64,000 nucleotides of DNA, from assembly GCF_004210375.1 (NCBI RefSeq), contig NC_134834.1, positions 154,833,290 through 154,897,289 of the forward strand. Reading direction: 5' to 3'. Under the pieces are notes generated by a model. It was not told where the DNA came from. It worked only from the letters and a program-made list of their open reading frames with translations, and made no database searches. The stretch comes from Tachypleus tridentatus. Taxonomy: Eukaryota; Arthropoda; Merostomata; Xiphosura; Limulidae. Below are positions 24,282-36,560 of the stretch, piece after piece. Position numbers and translations under genes: made by a program. Positions within the stretch are counted from its first letter, which is position 1, and every line of letters starts with the position of its first letter.

Positions 24282-24984
24282 TTTTTTCATAATACCACGT
24301 GACATCAACACGTGCAGAAAATGTTGAACAATGGTGTACGTTAAACATGTGCAAGCAATCTTTACCGCATTTCATGTGTAACACTATGTTATTTCAAGCT
24401 TCTTGTGCAATTTTCACAGTTATTTTGAGGGCAGTAACAGAAACTGATAGAAACACAATAAAATGACAAAATATGTTCGTTACTCAAACTGATCAAAACA
24501 CAGAAAACTACTGCATAGTTCATATGTACACAATAAAATAGTAAATTTCACATTTTCATTTATTTATTATTTTGTTTTTGCAAACTGTTGATAACGTGTC
24601 ATAGTCGTCGTCAGGACAAACTGAAAACAGGAAGAAAACGAAGTAAAATCGTGGAGTTTTACTTTTTATTATGTATTATTAACTCTTGGTCGACGTAAGG
24701 AGATCCACATATTTTAAACGCTTGAATTCATCCTTTTATGCATGTCATATATTAGAATACAAATATTTAAAATGTATCTTCACCCCCCCCCCCAACACCA
24801 TACAAAAAAAAACGGTGTTTAAAATCTGAACGCCATCTTTTGCCATACACATGCTTAAGGGCTATGTCAGAGACCCCTACGTTTAAACTATAACTGTCCT
24901 TAATTTTTAACTATTGAACACTGGGTCAGCAGTGACCGCTATCACATGGGCTTTGAACCACATAATGACTTTTACTCGTAAAAT

Positions 24985-25150
24985 GCTCCCATAGGTTAAG
25001 GTGCGGAGCGTGTTCACTGGCATGGCGGATCAAACTTCGAATCCACCGATATACAATCTTGTAGTTAACCGCTAATCCATCACAAGTGATAAGCAAATTT
25101 GCTACGTGGGTTTATCCTTTCAAAGCGGTTATCCACAGAGATCACTATTA
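24985..25150 (+). repeat. Possible tRNA-derived SINE fragment
   Basis: GGTTAAGGTGCGGAGC resembles an A box and CTTCGAATCC, about 45 bp on, a B box. No second copy or target duplication is visible in the window. Confidence 0.3.
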
Positions 25151-25325
25151 ATTAGTCTGCTTTTATTGAAAGTAAGAAGATAGGTCAAAGCTCTGCCTGA
25201 TGACTAAGCTTTCATGTATTCCTATTTTCTGTTTCTGTGAAAAGCATCACACTTTCCAAAACAGAAACTCGGGTAACGGTGAAGTTTACATTTGAATTTT
25301 TTGGTTCCAGTTGAATCCTAAATAA

Positions 25326-25449
25326 TCAGTTATGACAAGAAAACCCACTTGTAGAGAAAAATATATATGTAAAAACGGCTGGTTTGGGTTGAGAAAAATT
25401 TTATATAGAGGAGCGAACAACGTTTCTACCTTCTTCGGTCATCAGAAAA
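25326..25449 (+). repeat. Dispersed repeat Y, copy 1
   Basis: Shares GACAAGAAAACCCACTTG, 'ggctggtttgggtt', 'gagcgaacaacgtttctacc' and 'ttcggtcat' with a more decayed copy at 52518-52632, same orientation and order. No coding potential. Class not determined. Confidence 0.7.
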
Positions 25450-26286
25450 GATCGTGTCACTCATATTCCCAAAAAGTGTCAGTTTCTCTATCACATGCAC
25501 AATAGAGCCGGAGAATTTGCCCCCTGGATTATCGGTTTTATGTCTCCATAATCATAGCTTTGATATAATTGTCTCCTCTTTTGTAATATATTCTGCAGGC
25601 ACTCATGAACAGTCTTACATACTTGTTCATGCAAAGATTTACTAACAAAATCGATTTTTTTTCCACAGGTGATAAAACGGGAAATTGATGTACTTCATAA
25701 TAACTTTTACAACACATTACAAATATCACAGTGTACTTAAACTGACGGTTGATAGTAAGAATGTTTGTCTCCTGTACTTTCAAACAGTTCCCTAAACATT
25801 AGTAACGTATCTAAGTAACACATTAACTGTAGCATAACATTTTCACGTCGGGTTAAACTTAGTTACTTTACAGCGAATCGTAAAGATAAAATTACATTAA
25901 TGTATAAATGCGGGATTTAGAAAATTCTTTTTATCTGCGGTCTAACTTACATTAGCCAAACATGTAGAATTTTATAACTCAGCTATAGAAAAACAAAAAT
26001 AAATTAATCGGCTTTTGAAGAACATATAACTAATAATTCTGATTCCCATAGTGTTGACTAGAGTAACTGAGTAAATTTATTAAAAACGAACATGAACTAA
26101 ATAGAATAGAATCATTAAAAATACTTAACTTTAAATACAGATGCAGGCCCAGGGTTGTAGAAATTCATTTTTGTGAATCCCTTTTTAAGGAGAGATAAAT
26201 AGTTCCTACCGCGCCTGTCAAGTGATTAGTAAATGTGTTTGCAATGTGTAAAACAGATATAAAATATAGTTTGTTTTTTTTTATTA

Positions 26287-26340
26287 GTTGACGAATCGTC
26301 ACCCCAGACTTTGGCAGGGTGGTGATTCTTCAACTGATTA
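26287..26340. repeat. Short imperfect hairpin / mini-MITE
   Basis: AGTTGACGAATCGTCACCCC and GGTGGTGATTCTTCAACT are reverse complements with about four mismatches around a ~12-bp loop. Confidence 0.6.
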
Positions 26341-26427
26341 CAATAAATACAATGTAACTTGCAATACTGTCGGTATTATTTTTATATCCTATGTTAATAA
26401 CGTGTAATCAATTACTGTGTACATTAA

Positions 26428-26482
26428 TTGGTTGGTTGGTTTGGTGTTTTATGGCGTTAAGCAGCTAGGCTATCTGCGCCAA
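26428..26482 (-). promoter_or_regulatory. 3' tail hairpin of LINE J2 shared with the SINEs
   Basis: On the minus strand the 3' end reads GGCGCAGATAGCC, TAGCTGCTTAACGCC, then ATAAAACACCAAACC. GGCG pairs with CGCC, with AGC/GCT inside. The GCGCAGATAGCC...GCTT core recurs in the SINE tails. Confidence 0.6.
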
Positions 26483-26853
26483 ACATCCGGTAAAAAGTTA
26501 AAAGTAAAATTCATATCAGGAAATTAAGATAAAACAAAGTTTAATTTTTAAATTAAAAACATAAATAACATTAAATCTAATTTTTACATCTAGTCTACAG
26601 TGGTAAGAGAAAAACTACAGTAATACAAGTTGTAAAGAACTTTCTGTAGCATAACTGTAATTATCATAACACGGCAGGAAGACCAACAGGTAAGTTCAAG
26701 AACCAGCGTTAGTCACCTGAAGTTGGCCTTTCCAGTCCTGGTTTTGAGTTATTTGATGTTATGACCATTTTCTAATTTCAGATTAAACTAGAAGTACTTT
26801 GATTCTTAAAAGGGGATCACATAAGAAAAGCCCTAATGTGTAAATTAAAAATC

Positions 26854-29800
26854 TTAAATAGCATTAAAAAAATTAATGGCCTTTAAAAAACTAAAAATAT
26901 TTCTAAGATCAACAGTGTCACTATCACCAATAACACTGTCTAATGTTACGGATAAACCTTGGGACAGAACATCTTTAAAATGATGCCGTTGTTGAGAGTC
27001 GTAACGACGGCAAGACAGTAAAATGTGGCTTATTGTGACATGAATGTTACACAGACAACACATTGGTGCATCAGTCCCAGATAAAAGAAAACGATTAGTT
27101 AAAAAACTGTAACCAATGCATAGTCTACTTAGAACAACTTCCTCTTTCGATCCTTACAGAAGCAAGACGGCCAAAGTCCAATATAGGGTTTTATTTAGAA
27201 AAGCCTGTTTTCACGTTGCTCCCTCCAAGACGACTGCCAACTGGCACGGAGCCGAACCTTGAATACATGGCCATAGTCCATGTATAGAACAGGCACAGCA
27301 GTGATAGTGCCAGAGCAGATAAACTTAGCTGCGGTATCGACAAGCTCGTTCCCACGAATACCAACGTGAACTGGTATCCAGAAAAACTGGATAGAAGTAG
27401 ATGTTAAATAGAAATGGGCCAGTCGGTTTTGAACTAACGTGAAGCGATTCCAGGACTAGTAGAGAACTAAGCGAGACAGTATAAATAGTGCAGTCGGAGT
27501 ACTGCTTAGCTTTTATGTGATCCAGGGCAAGAGAATTGGCGTACAGTTCAGCAGTGAACACAGTAGCTGTAGAGGGGATCCTGCGCACAACCACTGAACC
27601 ACCACAAACCATTGCAGAGCCCACACAGTCACCTGATTTCGAACCATCTGTATAAATAGGAATGAAAGGATGGTTCAAAAGGTGTTCAGCAAATAACAGA
27701 CAGAATTTCCACTTGGGAGTGTCTGCTTTTCTCAGATAATAAGGCATGGTGGGATGGGCAGACCAGTGGATACAGCAGCGTTATCCAAGAACAGACCAAA
27801 TTCATCCAACTGCACCTGGATACGAAGGCCAAAAGGAGCAATGACAGATGGTCTGTTCTGAAAACGTATGGCCCACCAAGGAAGGAAAACACAACCCCAG
27901 GTGGGAAGCTATGGTAAGTATCGAAGTTTCGAAGCATATAGTAAAGACAGTTGCAAATGGCAGAGATGTAGAGAAGGTTCACGAGACTGTGTATAAACTC
28001 TGAACTGGGGAAGTGCAGAAAGTCCCAGTGCAGAACCAATACCCTTGGTGATGAAGAGAGGCCCAGCATCTTTAAGGCCAAGGTCACAGCCGAGCTATAA
28101 ACCAGTGATCCATAGTCTAGATTAGATTGAATAAAAACATGATATATCTTTAGCATAGAATATCGATCTGCTCCCCAAGTGGTGGAAGAAAGGACACGGA
28201 GGATGTTTAATGCTCTTGTACATTTGACCCATAGCTGCTTGATGTGTGGTATAAAGGTCAGCTATGGTCAAAGATAAGCCCCAAGAACATTGTCTCAGGG
28301 ACTACAGGCAGCACAACTTCACTGATACAGAATTCAGGATCAGGGTGAATATCCAGTAAGTGGCAAGAGTGCATGCAAACGATTTTAGACAGAGATAAAT
28401 TAAAGCCGTTTGCTGTGGTCCATTTCAGTAAACGATTAAGAGCTCAATGTACCTCATGTTCGACGAGTGACATGAGATGTGAAAGCCAACATAGAGCCCA
28501 TTTGCAACAGTAAGATAGTTTTTCAGTGATGGCATTAATCTTTATACTGAAAAGTGTGATACTCAAAACAAAGCCCTCAAAGGCTCCAAGTTCCTGTAAA
28601 AAAGAACGGGAAAGTGTCGAACCCACATGTACTTGGAATTGCCTGTCCATTAAAAAAAGTTAATAAAAATGGGCAAATGGTCACGTAACCCATATATATG
28701 GTCTCGCAAAATGCCCTACCTCCATGTTGTATCATAAGCCTTTTCAATATCAAAGAATACTGTCACAAAATGTTGTCATTTGAAAAAGGCTTCTCTGATT
28801 GACGTTTCAAGTTGAATCAGGTTGCCCATGGTGGAGCACTATCATCGAAACCCACAGTGGGTGGGCGAGAGGAGGTTGTTTGATTCGAGGAACCAAACAA
28901 GATGAGCATTAACCATCCTTCTCTAAGTTCTTTCAGAGACAGCTTGTCAAAGCAACTGTATGGTAGTTTGAAGGAACCTTGGGATCCTTCCCAGGCTTAA
29001 AGAATGGTAGGACAATAGCCCGGCAACATACACCATGAAAAATATTCTCCTGCCAGATCTGGTTAAAAACAATCAGAAGAATAGCAAGAGAGGCAGAAGA
29101 TAGATGGTGCAGCATTTCATAATGTACATCATCAGGTCCAAGTGATGTACTGCCAGACCAGTGAAGGGCCAGTTTAAGTTCCACCAGTGTAAAGGGACGA
29201 TTATAGTCATAGAGACAATCAGCTCAAAAGGAAAGAGGTGATCACTCTGCCAGAATCTTGATGGCTAAAAAGGTGGAGGGAAAAGCAGAAGTGTTAGATA
29301 TCCAGCAAAAGCTTTCACCTAGAGTATTGGCAATGTTCTGTGTATCAGTTACTTCCTGGCCATCAAAGAGCAAGATCGAGATGGGGACAGAATTTTATTG
29401 CACAATGACCTTTCGAATCTTGTCCCATATGACTTTGGAACTGGTGGTAAAAGATATGCTGGTTGTGAACTTAGTCCAAAAGTCCTTCTGGCTTTGACGT
29501 CTTACCCACCGAGCATGTGCATGGGCCTGCTAGAAAGCAATGTAGTGCAAGAGTGTGGGATACCTACGAAAAGTATCCCAGGCCCATTTTTGACGAGAAT
29601 ATAGTGGAAAAAGTGTCAAGGTTTTAGGAATACATTAAGCAGCTGCCTGGATAATACAGTCAGTCACTGTTGCCATGCAGTTGTCTACCGATGGCTTACA
29701 GACGATGGCAGGATCAAGTTCTGAAAGAGAAGTGAAAGAGGGCCAGTTTGCTTCATCCAGCTTCCACTGGGTCATGCGTGTTGGGTATCAACAACCATAG

Positions 29801-30429
29801 CCAGTCTCTCTCAAAATTATAGGAAAATTATCACTGCCTCGTGGGTTATTGTCAACTCTCCATGAAAAGTAGGAAAATAGTGAAGGGGAGCAAATTGAGA
29901 GATCAATAGCAGTAAAAGACACACTAGGTACATGAAAATAAGTATAACAATCAGTATTGAAAAGAAAAAGGGCCTCTACAGAGCAACCCCTCCCATCAAT
30001 ATCAGCACTTCCCACACAGGGGATGATGTCCATTAAAGTCCACCAAGATTAAAAAAGGAGATGGCAACTGTTCAATGAGAGCATCAAGGTCTGATTAATC
30101 ATAGGTCTCTCCAGGGGACAGGTGGTGAGAACAATGATGGTACGACCCAAGGAAACATGGACGGCTACGGCCTACAAGGGTGTGACGAGTGGCAAAGATA
30201 GGGTGAGCATATGCTGATCAACCAAGAGTGCCACCCCTCCATGCACTCGTCCATCATACAGCCTGTTATTTCTGTACAAAGAAAACTGCCGAAAAGTAAC
30301 TGTATCGGCAGGTTTCAGAAATGTTTCCTGTAAGGAAAGACATACAGAATGGTAGGAAGCAATCAGTGCTTTGATGTCTTCCCGCTCAGAAAATAAACCT
30401 CGACAGTTGCATTGTATCAAGATGGCCAT
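26854..30429 (-). pseudogene. J2 copy 1 ORF2 (endonuclease-RT-RNase H) pseudogene
   Basis: 30429-29788: AP-endonuclease-like domain (ILIQCNCRGLFSEREDIKAL, SLQETFLKPAD, later SADIDGRGCSVEALFL). 29184-28933: RT approach (GSTSLGPDDVHYEMLHHL, then VLPFFKPGKDPKVPSNYH). 28650-28444: RT palm; the normal GVPQG is replaced by GAFEG, and the YVDD site reads YVGF in the restored local frame, so catalytic Asp residues are lost. 28156-27686: thumb/connection. 27747-27325: RNase H (IPIYTDGSKSGDCVGSAMVC, then TAELYANSLALDH). 27063-26854: C-terminal CCLCNIHVTISHILLSCRRY. Many frameshifts; not functional. Confidence 0.88.
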
Positions 30430-30712
30430 TTTTATTTTTGTGTAGGCAAATTGAGTGAAGAAGCCTTCTGTTCTTTTTCTTTATTATCTTTATTCGATGG
30501 AATTCTGTCGACCTTCATGGATCCTGCCCTGGGTCAATTGGGCAGGTCTTTGCTGTTGGAAGAGAATTCCAGCAACTGAGGGCATTAACAAATGATCGTT
30601 TTGCATCTTGAGGTGGGAGAAGAAAATGACTGTACCCAGAACCAAAGGAAGTGGAGCTTGGGTTTGCTGGAATGTATATTAGGGGCAGAGATGGGTGTTG
30701 AAGTTGGTTCAT

Positions 30713-31332
30713 CTACTTTTTAACCATGGAGGTCAAAATACTTTTCATTTGGTTTGACAACGATTCTTTTGGAGGCACAGAAAAATCCGTCTGCACTTCC
30801 ATTGTAGTAGTGGAACAAAATGAAGCTGCATACGTCCGAACTGAAGTGGTGTACAGCAACTTTCGACCTTTAGGGTAAATAATGTTTTGAATCGTTTTCA
30901 AACGCTGCACCTCTTTTTCTTCCAACCATTTAGGACAAGAACGATAGTAGGATGGGTGAGAGCTATTGCAATTGACGCAATGAGGGTCTGTTTCATACTG
31001 CAACGAGCACACGTCAAGGAATCACGACATGATGTCTTCGAGTGACCGAACCACTAACACAGGAAACATCTGAGAGGGTTTGGAATGTATGGCTGTTCCT
31101 TGCAATTAAGATAACCTGCCTTGATGGTGGCAGGTGGACGTGGTGATGTAAATGTCTGAATGAGGACACTGATTGGCATCATAATTCCATCTTTGCGAGT
31201 GGAGAAACCAGCGAGAATCTCTGACTCGGGGATGTTCTTCAAATCCCTCTCAACAATAACTCCTTGTAATGAATTCAAAGTAGCATAAGGCGTAACCTCA
31301 ATCGATTGATCCTCAATCGCCTTTGAATGCAA
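30713..31332 (-). pseudogene. J2 copy 1 ORF1 (gag-like nucleic-acid-binding protein) pseudogene
   Basis: Two pieces: 31332-31054 (an RNA-recognition-like region with GVIVERDLKNIPESEILAGF and ending PNPLRCFLC at a zinc-knuckle start), then 31012-30713 (CVNCNSSHPSYYRSCPKWLE, the last zinc knuckle, followed by EKEVQRLKTIQNIIYPKGRK). Between them the middle knuckles are lost to frameshift. This matches the ORF1 protein of arthropod Jockey-group LINEs, which binds element RNA. Confidence 0.85.
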
Positions 31333-32308
31333 GAAGAGTTCACTGTGTTAAGATGTGCATGTTCCCACCAATATGTCACCAGAGCAATGCTTTTTTACTA
31401 ACTTTGGAGAGCCAGCAAGTCCCTCTATTCCCTTCTCAATGAAATAGGGATACATCTGCCATAAAGGTTTGTCTGAAAGAGAATGTGGTATAAGAAAATG
31501 AGGTGCAGGTGTTACAGATGTTAAAATTGTTGCTCAGAATCTTCAAGACGTGGTCGTTTACTTATGGACCGTTTTTTTCACTATTTTATTTAAGTTTTTA
31601 TTTGGAGGATCTATAATAATAAAAAATGAATATTTCGGTGCCCATTGACTCGACTCATCCTGGAGCCCTACGAGGAAATGCACTACAATACCAAACAAGG
31701 ACACTGCAGCAATGCCAGGGTTTTAGTGAACACTATACCCAAATACAAGCATCAGATACAATGTCCACAACACCTGTTGAGACCATCCAACATTGGTACT
31801 TGGTTGACCCCAGCCCAAGTGAACCAGCCGATTGACCCAAGGGGGCCACCCCAAGGTCACCCGTCTACAGGAATTCAAGGCCAAATTGGTGTGTTAGGGT
31901 TGTACCCCTCAACCATCAATATCCTCTCCTCCCCTTCACGGGTCACCACGCACGGCAAACATGTGGGTGGATGTTTAGATCCCAGAACAAACTATTAAAT
32001 CAAAGTCAGCTGCAAGTGGCTAGTTTACTCTCATCAATGGAGACCTATCTTTCGAGCAGCTTTGACTTTTTTGAAAGGAACATAATTTCAAGCGTTCTGG
32101 CCTTTTTTTACGAAACAGTCAGATCTTTTAGTGTGTAGTGACTCAAGTCAAAACTGCATATCAGAATTCCTCTCCCTTGAATTTTTTGTTTAAAAAAGGG
32201 GAGAGAATGAAACAGTAAATTTCCGAGTAACTGTGAAGGCTGTTAACGATTTTTTTGTTTACAAAGAATAAGATAAAAGTTATCTCGAGAACTTATCATG
32301 AAACAGTT

Positions 32309-32581
32309 GTTTTTATTTTAATTTCGTGCAAAGCTACACGAGGGCTATCTACGCTAGCCGTCCCTAATTTCGCAGTGTAAAACTAGAGGGAAAACAGCTA
32401 GTCATCACCACCCACCGCCAACTCTTGGGCTACTCTTTTACCAACGAATAGTGGGATTAATCGTAACATTATAACGCCCCCACGGGTGAAAGGGCGAGCA
32501 TGTTTGGTGCGATGGGGATTCGAACCCGTGACCGTCAGATCACGAGTAGGACGCCTCGACTCCCCTGGTCATGCCGGACCC
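32309..32581 (-). mobile_element. tRNA-derived SINE-1, full-length copy
   Basis: Flanked by imperfect 11-bp repeats ATGAAACAGTT (32298-32308) and ATGGAGCAGTT (32582-32592). Minus strand: tRNA-like head with B box GGGTTCGAATCCCC, body, and tail TAGCGTAGATAGCCCTCGTG, then TAGCTTTGCACGAAAT. This copy shows the whole SINE layout. Confidence 0.93.
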
Positions 32582-32592
32582 ATGGAGCAGTT

Positions 32593-35035
32593 TACTTTAT
32601 ATTTAATGGAACTGAATGTTTTAACTGGTAGCCGGAAAGAGGATATTCTCTCCTCCTTTCTTAGGCTACGGGTGAACGAAGATACTATATAGCATCTAGT
32701 TTTCTTCAGTAATGGTATTACAGTAATACCTTCACAGCCACAGCGAGTGTAGGCTATTCAACGCCATTCTTATAATGAAAGCATGCGTGTAATACTTAGA
32801 ATACACAGTTATACGCCTACGGGCAAAGCTAAATAAAACGGTTGAACAATTCCGTACATCTGTTTCACAGCTGGACTTACAAATTACGATTGCTCTGGAA
32901 CCTAAGACACCACACGCTCCGGTAGCAGCTCTTTATTATGTCTCAAAATTTTACACAATTATGTGGACAAAGTGTAGTTTTACAACAATCAACATTAATG
33001 TAAAGTATAATCAGTCCTCACTATATAGAACACGACAGACACAAAGGTTATATATGCTACGCCATGAAAACACAAGGAACGGAAAAACGCTACAATGTTT
33101 GTTACGATGTATTTTACCAGGACTGACCACTTCGTCTTCTGCTTCTTACCAAAATTTCTAAACAATCGTGATTACATCATACGTGTTATGAATATAGTGC
33201 ACAATGCACACATATTGTGTAGCGTGGACATAATACATATGTGACGACACAATGTGGCATAAGCACAACACAGTGTACTTATATTTGATGACATATAGAC
33301 ACTGTGTGGTACGCACATAACATACAATGTACATAAATATAGTAATAATTTATGTAGTATAGAAACACGTAATGGAGGTATAACTCATTACACATTTTGT
33401 AAGTTATGTGTCGAACAAAAGTTATCAGGTTGACAGTCACCTTTAGATATATGTAGGTTTCTGTTTTTATGCATGGTTCATTATGATATTACAACCTGAT
33501 TAGTAAGTATTAATAACATGTTATAATATCCCATTTTTAAAGTGGTCACAAAACTCTAAGTACTGACTACAAACAGTTATACATTACACAAAGACGGAAA
33601 AAAATAACGGAATATACTTATTAATGTGTTCCTTGTTCAGCAGTTTCGAAGTTCTCGCCTGAACGTGTATAAACTACAAAACTCCCTCACACAGAAAACA
33701 GTGCAACAAACAATAGTCTTTGAAGAGAACTTTTATCAAAAGGGGATCAAGATGTTAATTATCACCTTCTGACATCGTTTAACTAGATTTAAAGGTATAT
33801 ATCGTATTTCCAGTTCGGAGTTCTCACAAGAACGATGAGCTTATTACTAGGATTGTAATAATCATTAAGATAAGTACAATATGTTATCTATGCCACAAGG
33901 TTAGACTTTAAACAATTACATAAACTTGAATGTCACATCCATTAAAAAAAGAAACGCCTATTTGTTACTCACCTGTGACGATCGTTCAACTCTGAGAAAC
34001 GAAACGTATTTATGCATGGGCAATTACTTACATTAGTCTCATACAATTGTATATTTAATGGAAAAATAAACCATATGTGGGTAATTCAGGTACGATAGTT
34101 GTAACATTTATGTTAGCTACGAAGTACCGAAATGTAAAACAGCAGCTATTAGCAAATTTACATTATTTCGTAAAATCCGTCATATTTATTTATTTCGAAT
34201 TATCACTACAAACACAAGCAATTCAAACAGTTCGTCTTCAAAATGTAGCCTTGAAACATTGCTCAGGTCATAGTGTTTCGTTAATTTCGACTTTACCGAA
34301 GCATTTATGATTAAACCTGTTTATCACACATCATAATCAGTGTTTAATTTACTGTACACAATATATATATCGTTTATAGTTGGCTGTATATCTTTGGTAA
34401 AGAACCATAACGTGTTTCCTTTTCCCTTAATTGATATGATACGATTTTTTTTTGAAACCTTGTTTTTCTTTCAGGGCATCTAACACCTCATTCGCTAACT
34501 GACATTAATGTAGTTTCTTACAAAGGAGATAACATGCAACATCAAGAAATATAAAACTGTTTTTTTCTGTCGGTAACTCGGATAATGGCCTGATGTTTCC
34601 ATACCAAGCACTCGAGATAAAGTGGTCAAAAGCCACTTGCAGAATAATATTTCGTCTGCAAACCTGAGTTATGTTGTTATTGTATCTTCTAATATCAAAG
34701 CTAGGTAGATTTCTCCTGAGATTTAGAAGGATTTTTATAACTTGTTTTAGCTTTGAGGGTTAGTTTTATTTGCAGGAGAGCACGTCCACTGGACTTGCGG
34801 AAGAAAGATTACTAAGATTCATCTTCCATTGTCTTTCTCAGGAACATAACACATATACAGCTACACTGGTTTGATTGTTTTGTTTGTAAATGCGTTTTTG
34901 CAGAGTGAATCATGATCACTTTTATGCACTTTCCAGATTCAATTCTCTCTTCTCGGCAACCTCAGTTAGAACGCGGAGGGACACAGAGTCACATACTCTT
35001 TGGGAAAACCGTATAACGGGGAACACACCACACAC
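32593..35035. other. Intron sequence with normal CpG; short degenerate repeats near 33.2 kb
   Basis: 33195-33330 has recurring 'cacaatgtg'/'cacacagtgt'-like words. Otherwise nothing recognised. ORFs 34077-34310 and 34890-35153 look random. Confidence 0.4.
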
Positions 35036-35221
35036 GTACATGTCTTTATCAAACGTCACGACCGGAATTATGAGAATCTCTCAACTTACCATACACTGTA
35101 TGTATCCTTCTGGAATTGGCCATACACCTATACATCTTTATCAAACATCATGATCTAAATTATGATAATATGCTTAACTTACCGTACACCCGTATAGCGA
35201 CTGGAGTTGGTCGTACATCCA
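35036..35221 (-). repeat. 93-bp tandem duplication spanning the exon 1 splice donor
   Basis: 35036-35128 repeats 35129-35221. Shared words in plus sense: 'acat(gt)ctttatcaaac.tca', 'aattatga.aat', 'ct.aacttaccatacac', 'tggaattggccatacacc'. Both copies carry a CTTAC (GTAAG donor on the minus strand), at 35182 (real) and 35089 (copy). Confidence 0.75.
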
Positions 35222-35425
35222 CATCTCGACGCGTAATCTCTTCTTGATCAGATTCATCTGATGTTGGCCGTACTTGGCTGTGAGGTATTTTTTCTTCCTC
35301 TCTGACACCTCCTCCCCCTCAGTATCAAAGTTTACATGCAGCCCAGGTTTGGGTGGACTGTTGGTCTTCAAGCTTGACCCACCAGAAGGATGTTTAGGAT
35401 AAGCGGCTGATATACTACATTCCAT
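35183..35425 (-). CDS. PPP1R14: PPP1R14-family protein phosphatase 1 inhibitor, first coding exon
   Basis: The exon encodes 81 residues and ends at a consensus donor (ACG|GTAAGT) at 35182-35181. PPP1R14 proteins (CPI-17, PHI-1, KEPI) are small cytosolic inhibitors of PP1/myosin phosphatase, switched on when a conserved Thr is phosphorylated. Seen: a Ser/Pro-rich N-terminus (residues 1-40), then KKKYLTAKYG (44-53), matching the family's inhibitory VTVKYD region with T49 at the phospho-Thr position, then KKRLRVEMWMYDQLQSLYGC (61-80), matching the KRL..E.W...QL..LY helix of PHI-1. The ATG at 35425 is chosen because it starts the reading frame and has A at -3 and G at +4. The CDS continues in phase 0 into the exon at 1262-1348. 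A 5'UTR exon upstream is possible, since an acceptor-like tttttag directly precedes the ATG. The paralogue is not resolved. Family assignment is from motif recall, without a search. Confidence 0.85.
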
Positions 35426-36093
35426 ACTAAAAAATGTCTGGAACTTGCAAAAACTGATCTGAAAAGAAATGAAATGTGTTAACAATTCCCAACATTTAAG
35501 TATTTCTAATAATAAACTAATTACTGACAATAAAGAGAGAAGGACCAACAAAGATCCATTTTGCTACCAAATTTCATAATAAAATCTCTTTATAGCCAAG
35601 CCTAGATTAAGGTTTATAGGGGTCTTAAGTCCAGATAATATTTGGAAATAATAACTCACACTTACCTCTATTCTGCTAGTTTTACGAAACACAATGATTT
35701 TTACTTGGGTGGCCCGGGCTTAGGTAGCTTATAATTTAATACAGTACTGTTTGTAACACATTTGAATGCTGATTACGACAAGTTACATGCACCTCTAACA
35801 GTTTCTCTCTCCAACAAAAACGGTGTATCATGTCATTAATCTGCGTATGGCAATTTTATTGATATATAAATCTTTAGAAGATCTACTACGATCATGAAGT
35901 ACTCCTTCAAGATCAGTTAGAGTTTAATAAAATACTGGCTTAACATATTTTAGAGGAATGAACAGAAAGGACGTTATCAAAATAAGCGTTTGCAGCTCTA
36001 AATACGTTAATACATGATATACGTATTCCAATCCACTCAAGCTTCATGTTTTAAAGGCTCAACCGACCTAACGAGTTCTGACATTAACCGAAA
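35426..36093. other. 5' flank / possible promoter region of PPP1R14
   Basis: Immediately upstream (minus sense) of the first coding ATG. No clear TATA box or CpG island seen. The 5'UTR and start site cannot be placed. Confidence 0.3.
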
Positions 36094-36360
36094 GGTTTGT
36101 CTGCTGAATTTCGCGCAAAGCTACACGACGGATATCAGCACTAGCCGTCCCTAATTTAGCCGTGTAAGATTAGAGGGACAGCAGCGAGTCATCACCACCC
36201 ACCGCCAACTCTTGGGCTACTCTTTTACCAACGAATAGTGGGGTTGATTGCCACTTTATAACGCTCCCGACTGAAAGGGCATATTTGGTGTGACAGGGAT
36301 TCGAACCCGTGATTCTCATATTACGAGTCGAGTGCCTTAACCTCCTGGCCCTACCGGGCT
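36094..36360 (-). mobile_element. tRNA-derived SINE-1, diverged full-length copy
   Basis: Tail ATTTCGCGCAAAGCTACACG (plus sense), body ATCACCACCCACCGCCAACT, and minus-strand head with B box GGGTTCGAATCCC and A box region CCAGGAGGTTAAGG. Confidence 0.92.
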
Positions 36361-36366
36361 CGGGAA

Positions 36367-36560
36367 ACATTGGACTAGAGAAAATGCAGCTAGTCAACAC
36401 TACTCACCGCCAACTCTTGGGCAACTCTTTTAATATCAAAGAGATGTATTGACCTTCATATCATAAGGCTCCCACGGTTGAAAGGGCAAGTGTGTTCGAT
36501 GTCATGGGGATTCGAACCCGCAGATTCCAAGTCAAGTGCTCTAACCACCAGTCATTAAAA
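36367..36560 (-). mobile_element. tRNA-derived SINE-1, partial copy next to the previous one
   Basis: Begins in the body (GACTAGAGAAAATGCAGCTA, plus sense) and keeps the B box region GGGATTCGAACCCGCAG. It lacks the 3' tail. Same orientation as 36094-36360, giving a head-to-tail pair. Confidence 0.85.

Larger units (their letters stand above)
26428..31998 (-). mobile_element. RNase-H-bearing LINE (J2), copy 1, near full length but degenerate
   Basis: About 5.6 kb on the minus strand, 5'UTR near 31998. Order: gag-like ORF1, endonuclease, reverse transcriptase, RNase H, C-terminal Cys/His segment, 3'UTR ending in CCAAACCAACCAACCAATT. The tail is a CCAA/AACC repeat, not poly(A). A second copy lies at 40551-45310. 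Domain order fits the Jockey/I group; exact clade needs a tree. It keeps many CpG sites, unlike copy 2. Confidence 0.92.
1349..35182 (-). other. Giant intron of the PPP1R14-family gene
   Basis: The donor at 35182 and acceptor at 1349 are both GT/AG in minus orientation, and the flanking exons join in phase. About 33.8 kb of sequence lies between, filled with two nested hAT elements, two LINEs (18.5 and 26.4 kb), SINEs, foldbacks and minisatellites. Vertebrate PPP1R14 genes are compact by comparison (general knowledge). No exon matching the family was seen inside it. Transcripts of this intron would carry long hairpins (see 6885-7245). Confidence 0.75.

Noticed and set aside
31626..31998. Plus-strand frames of 69 and 117 codons
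   Set aside because: Antisense of the J2 5' region.
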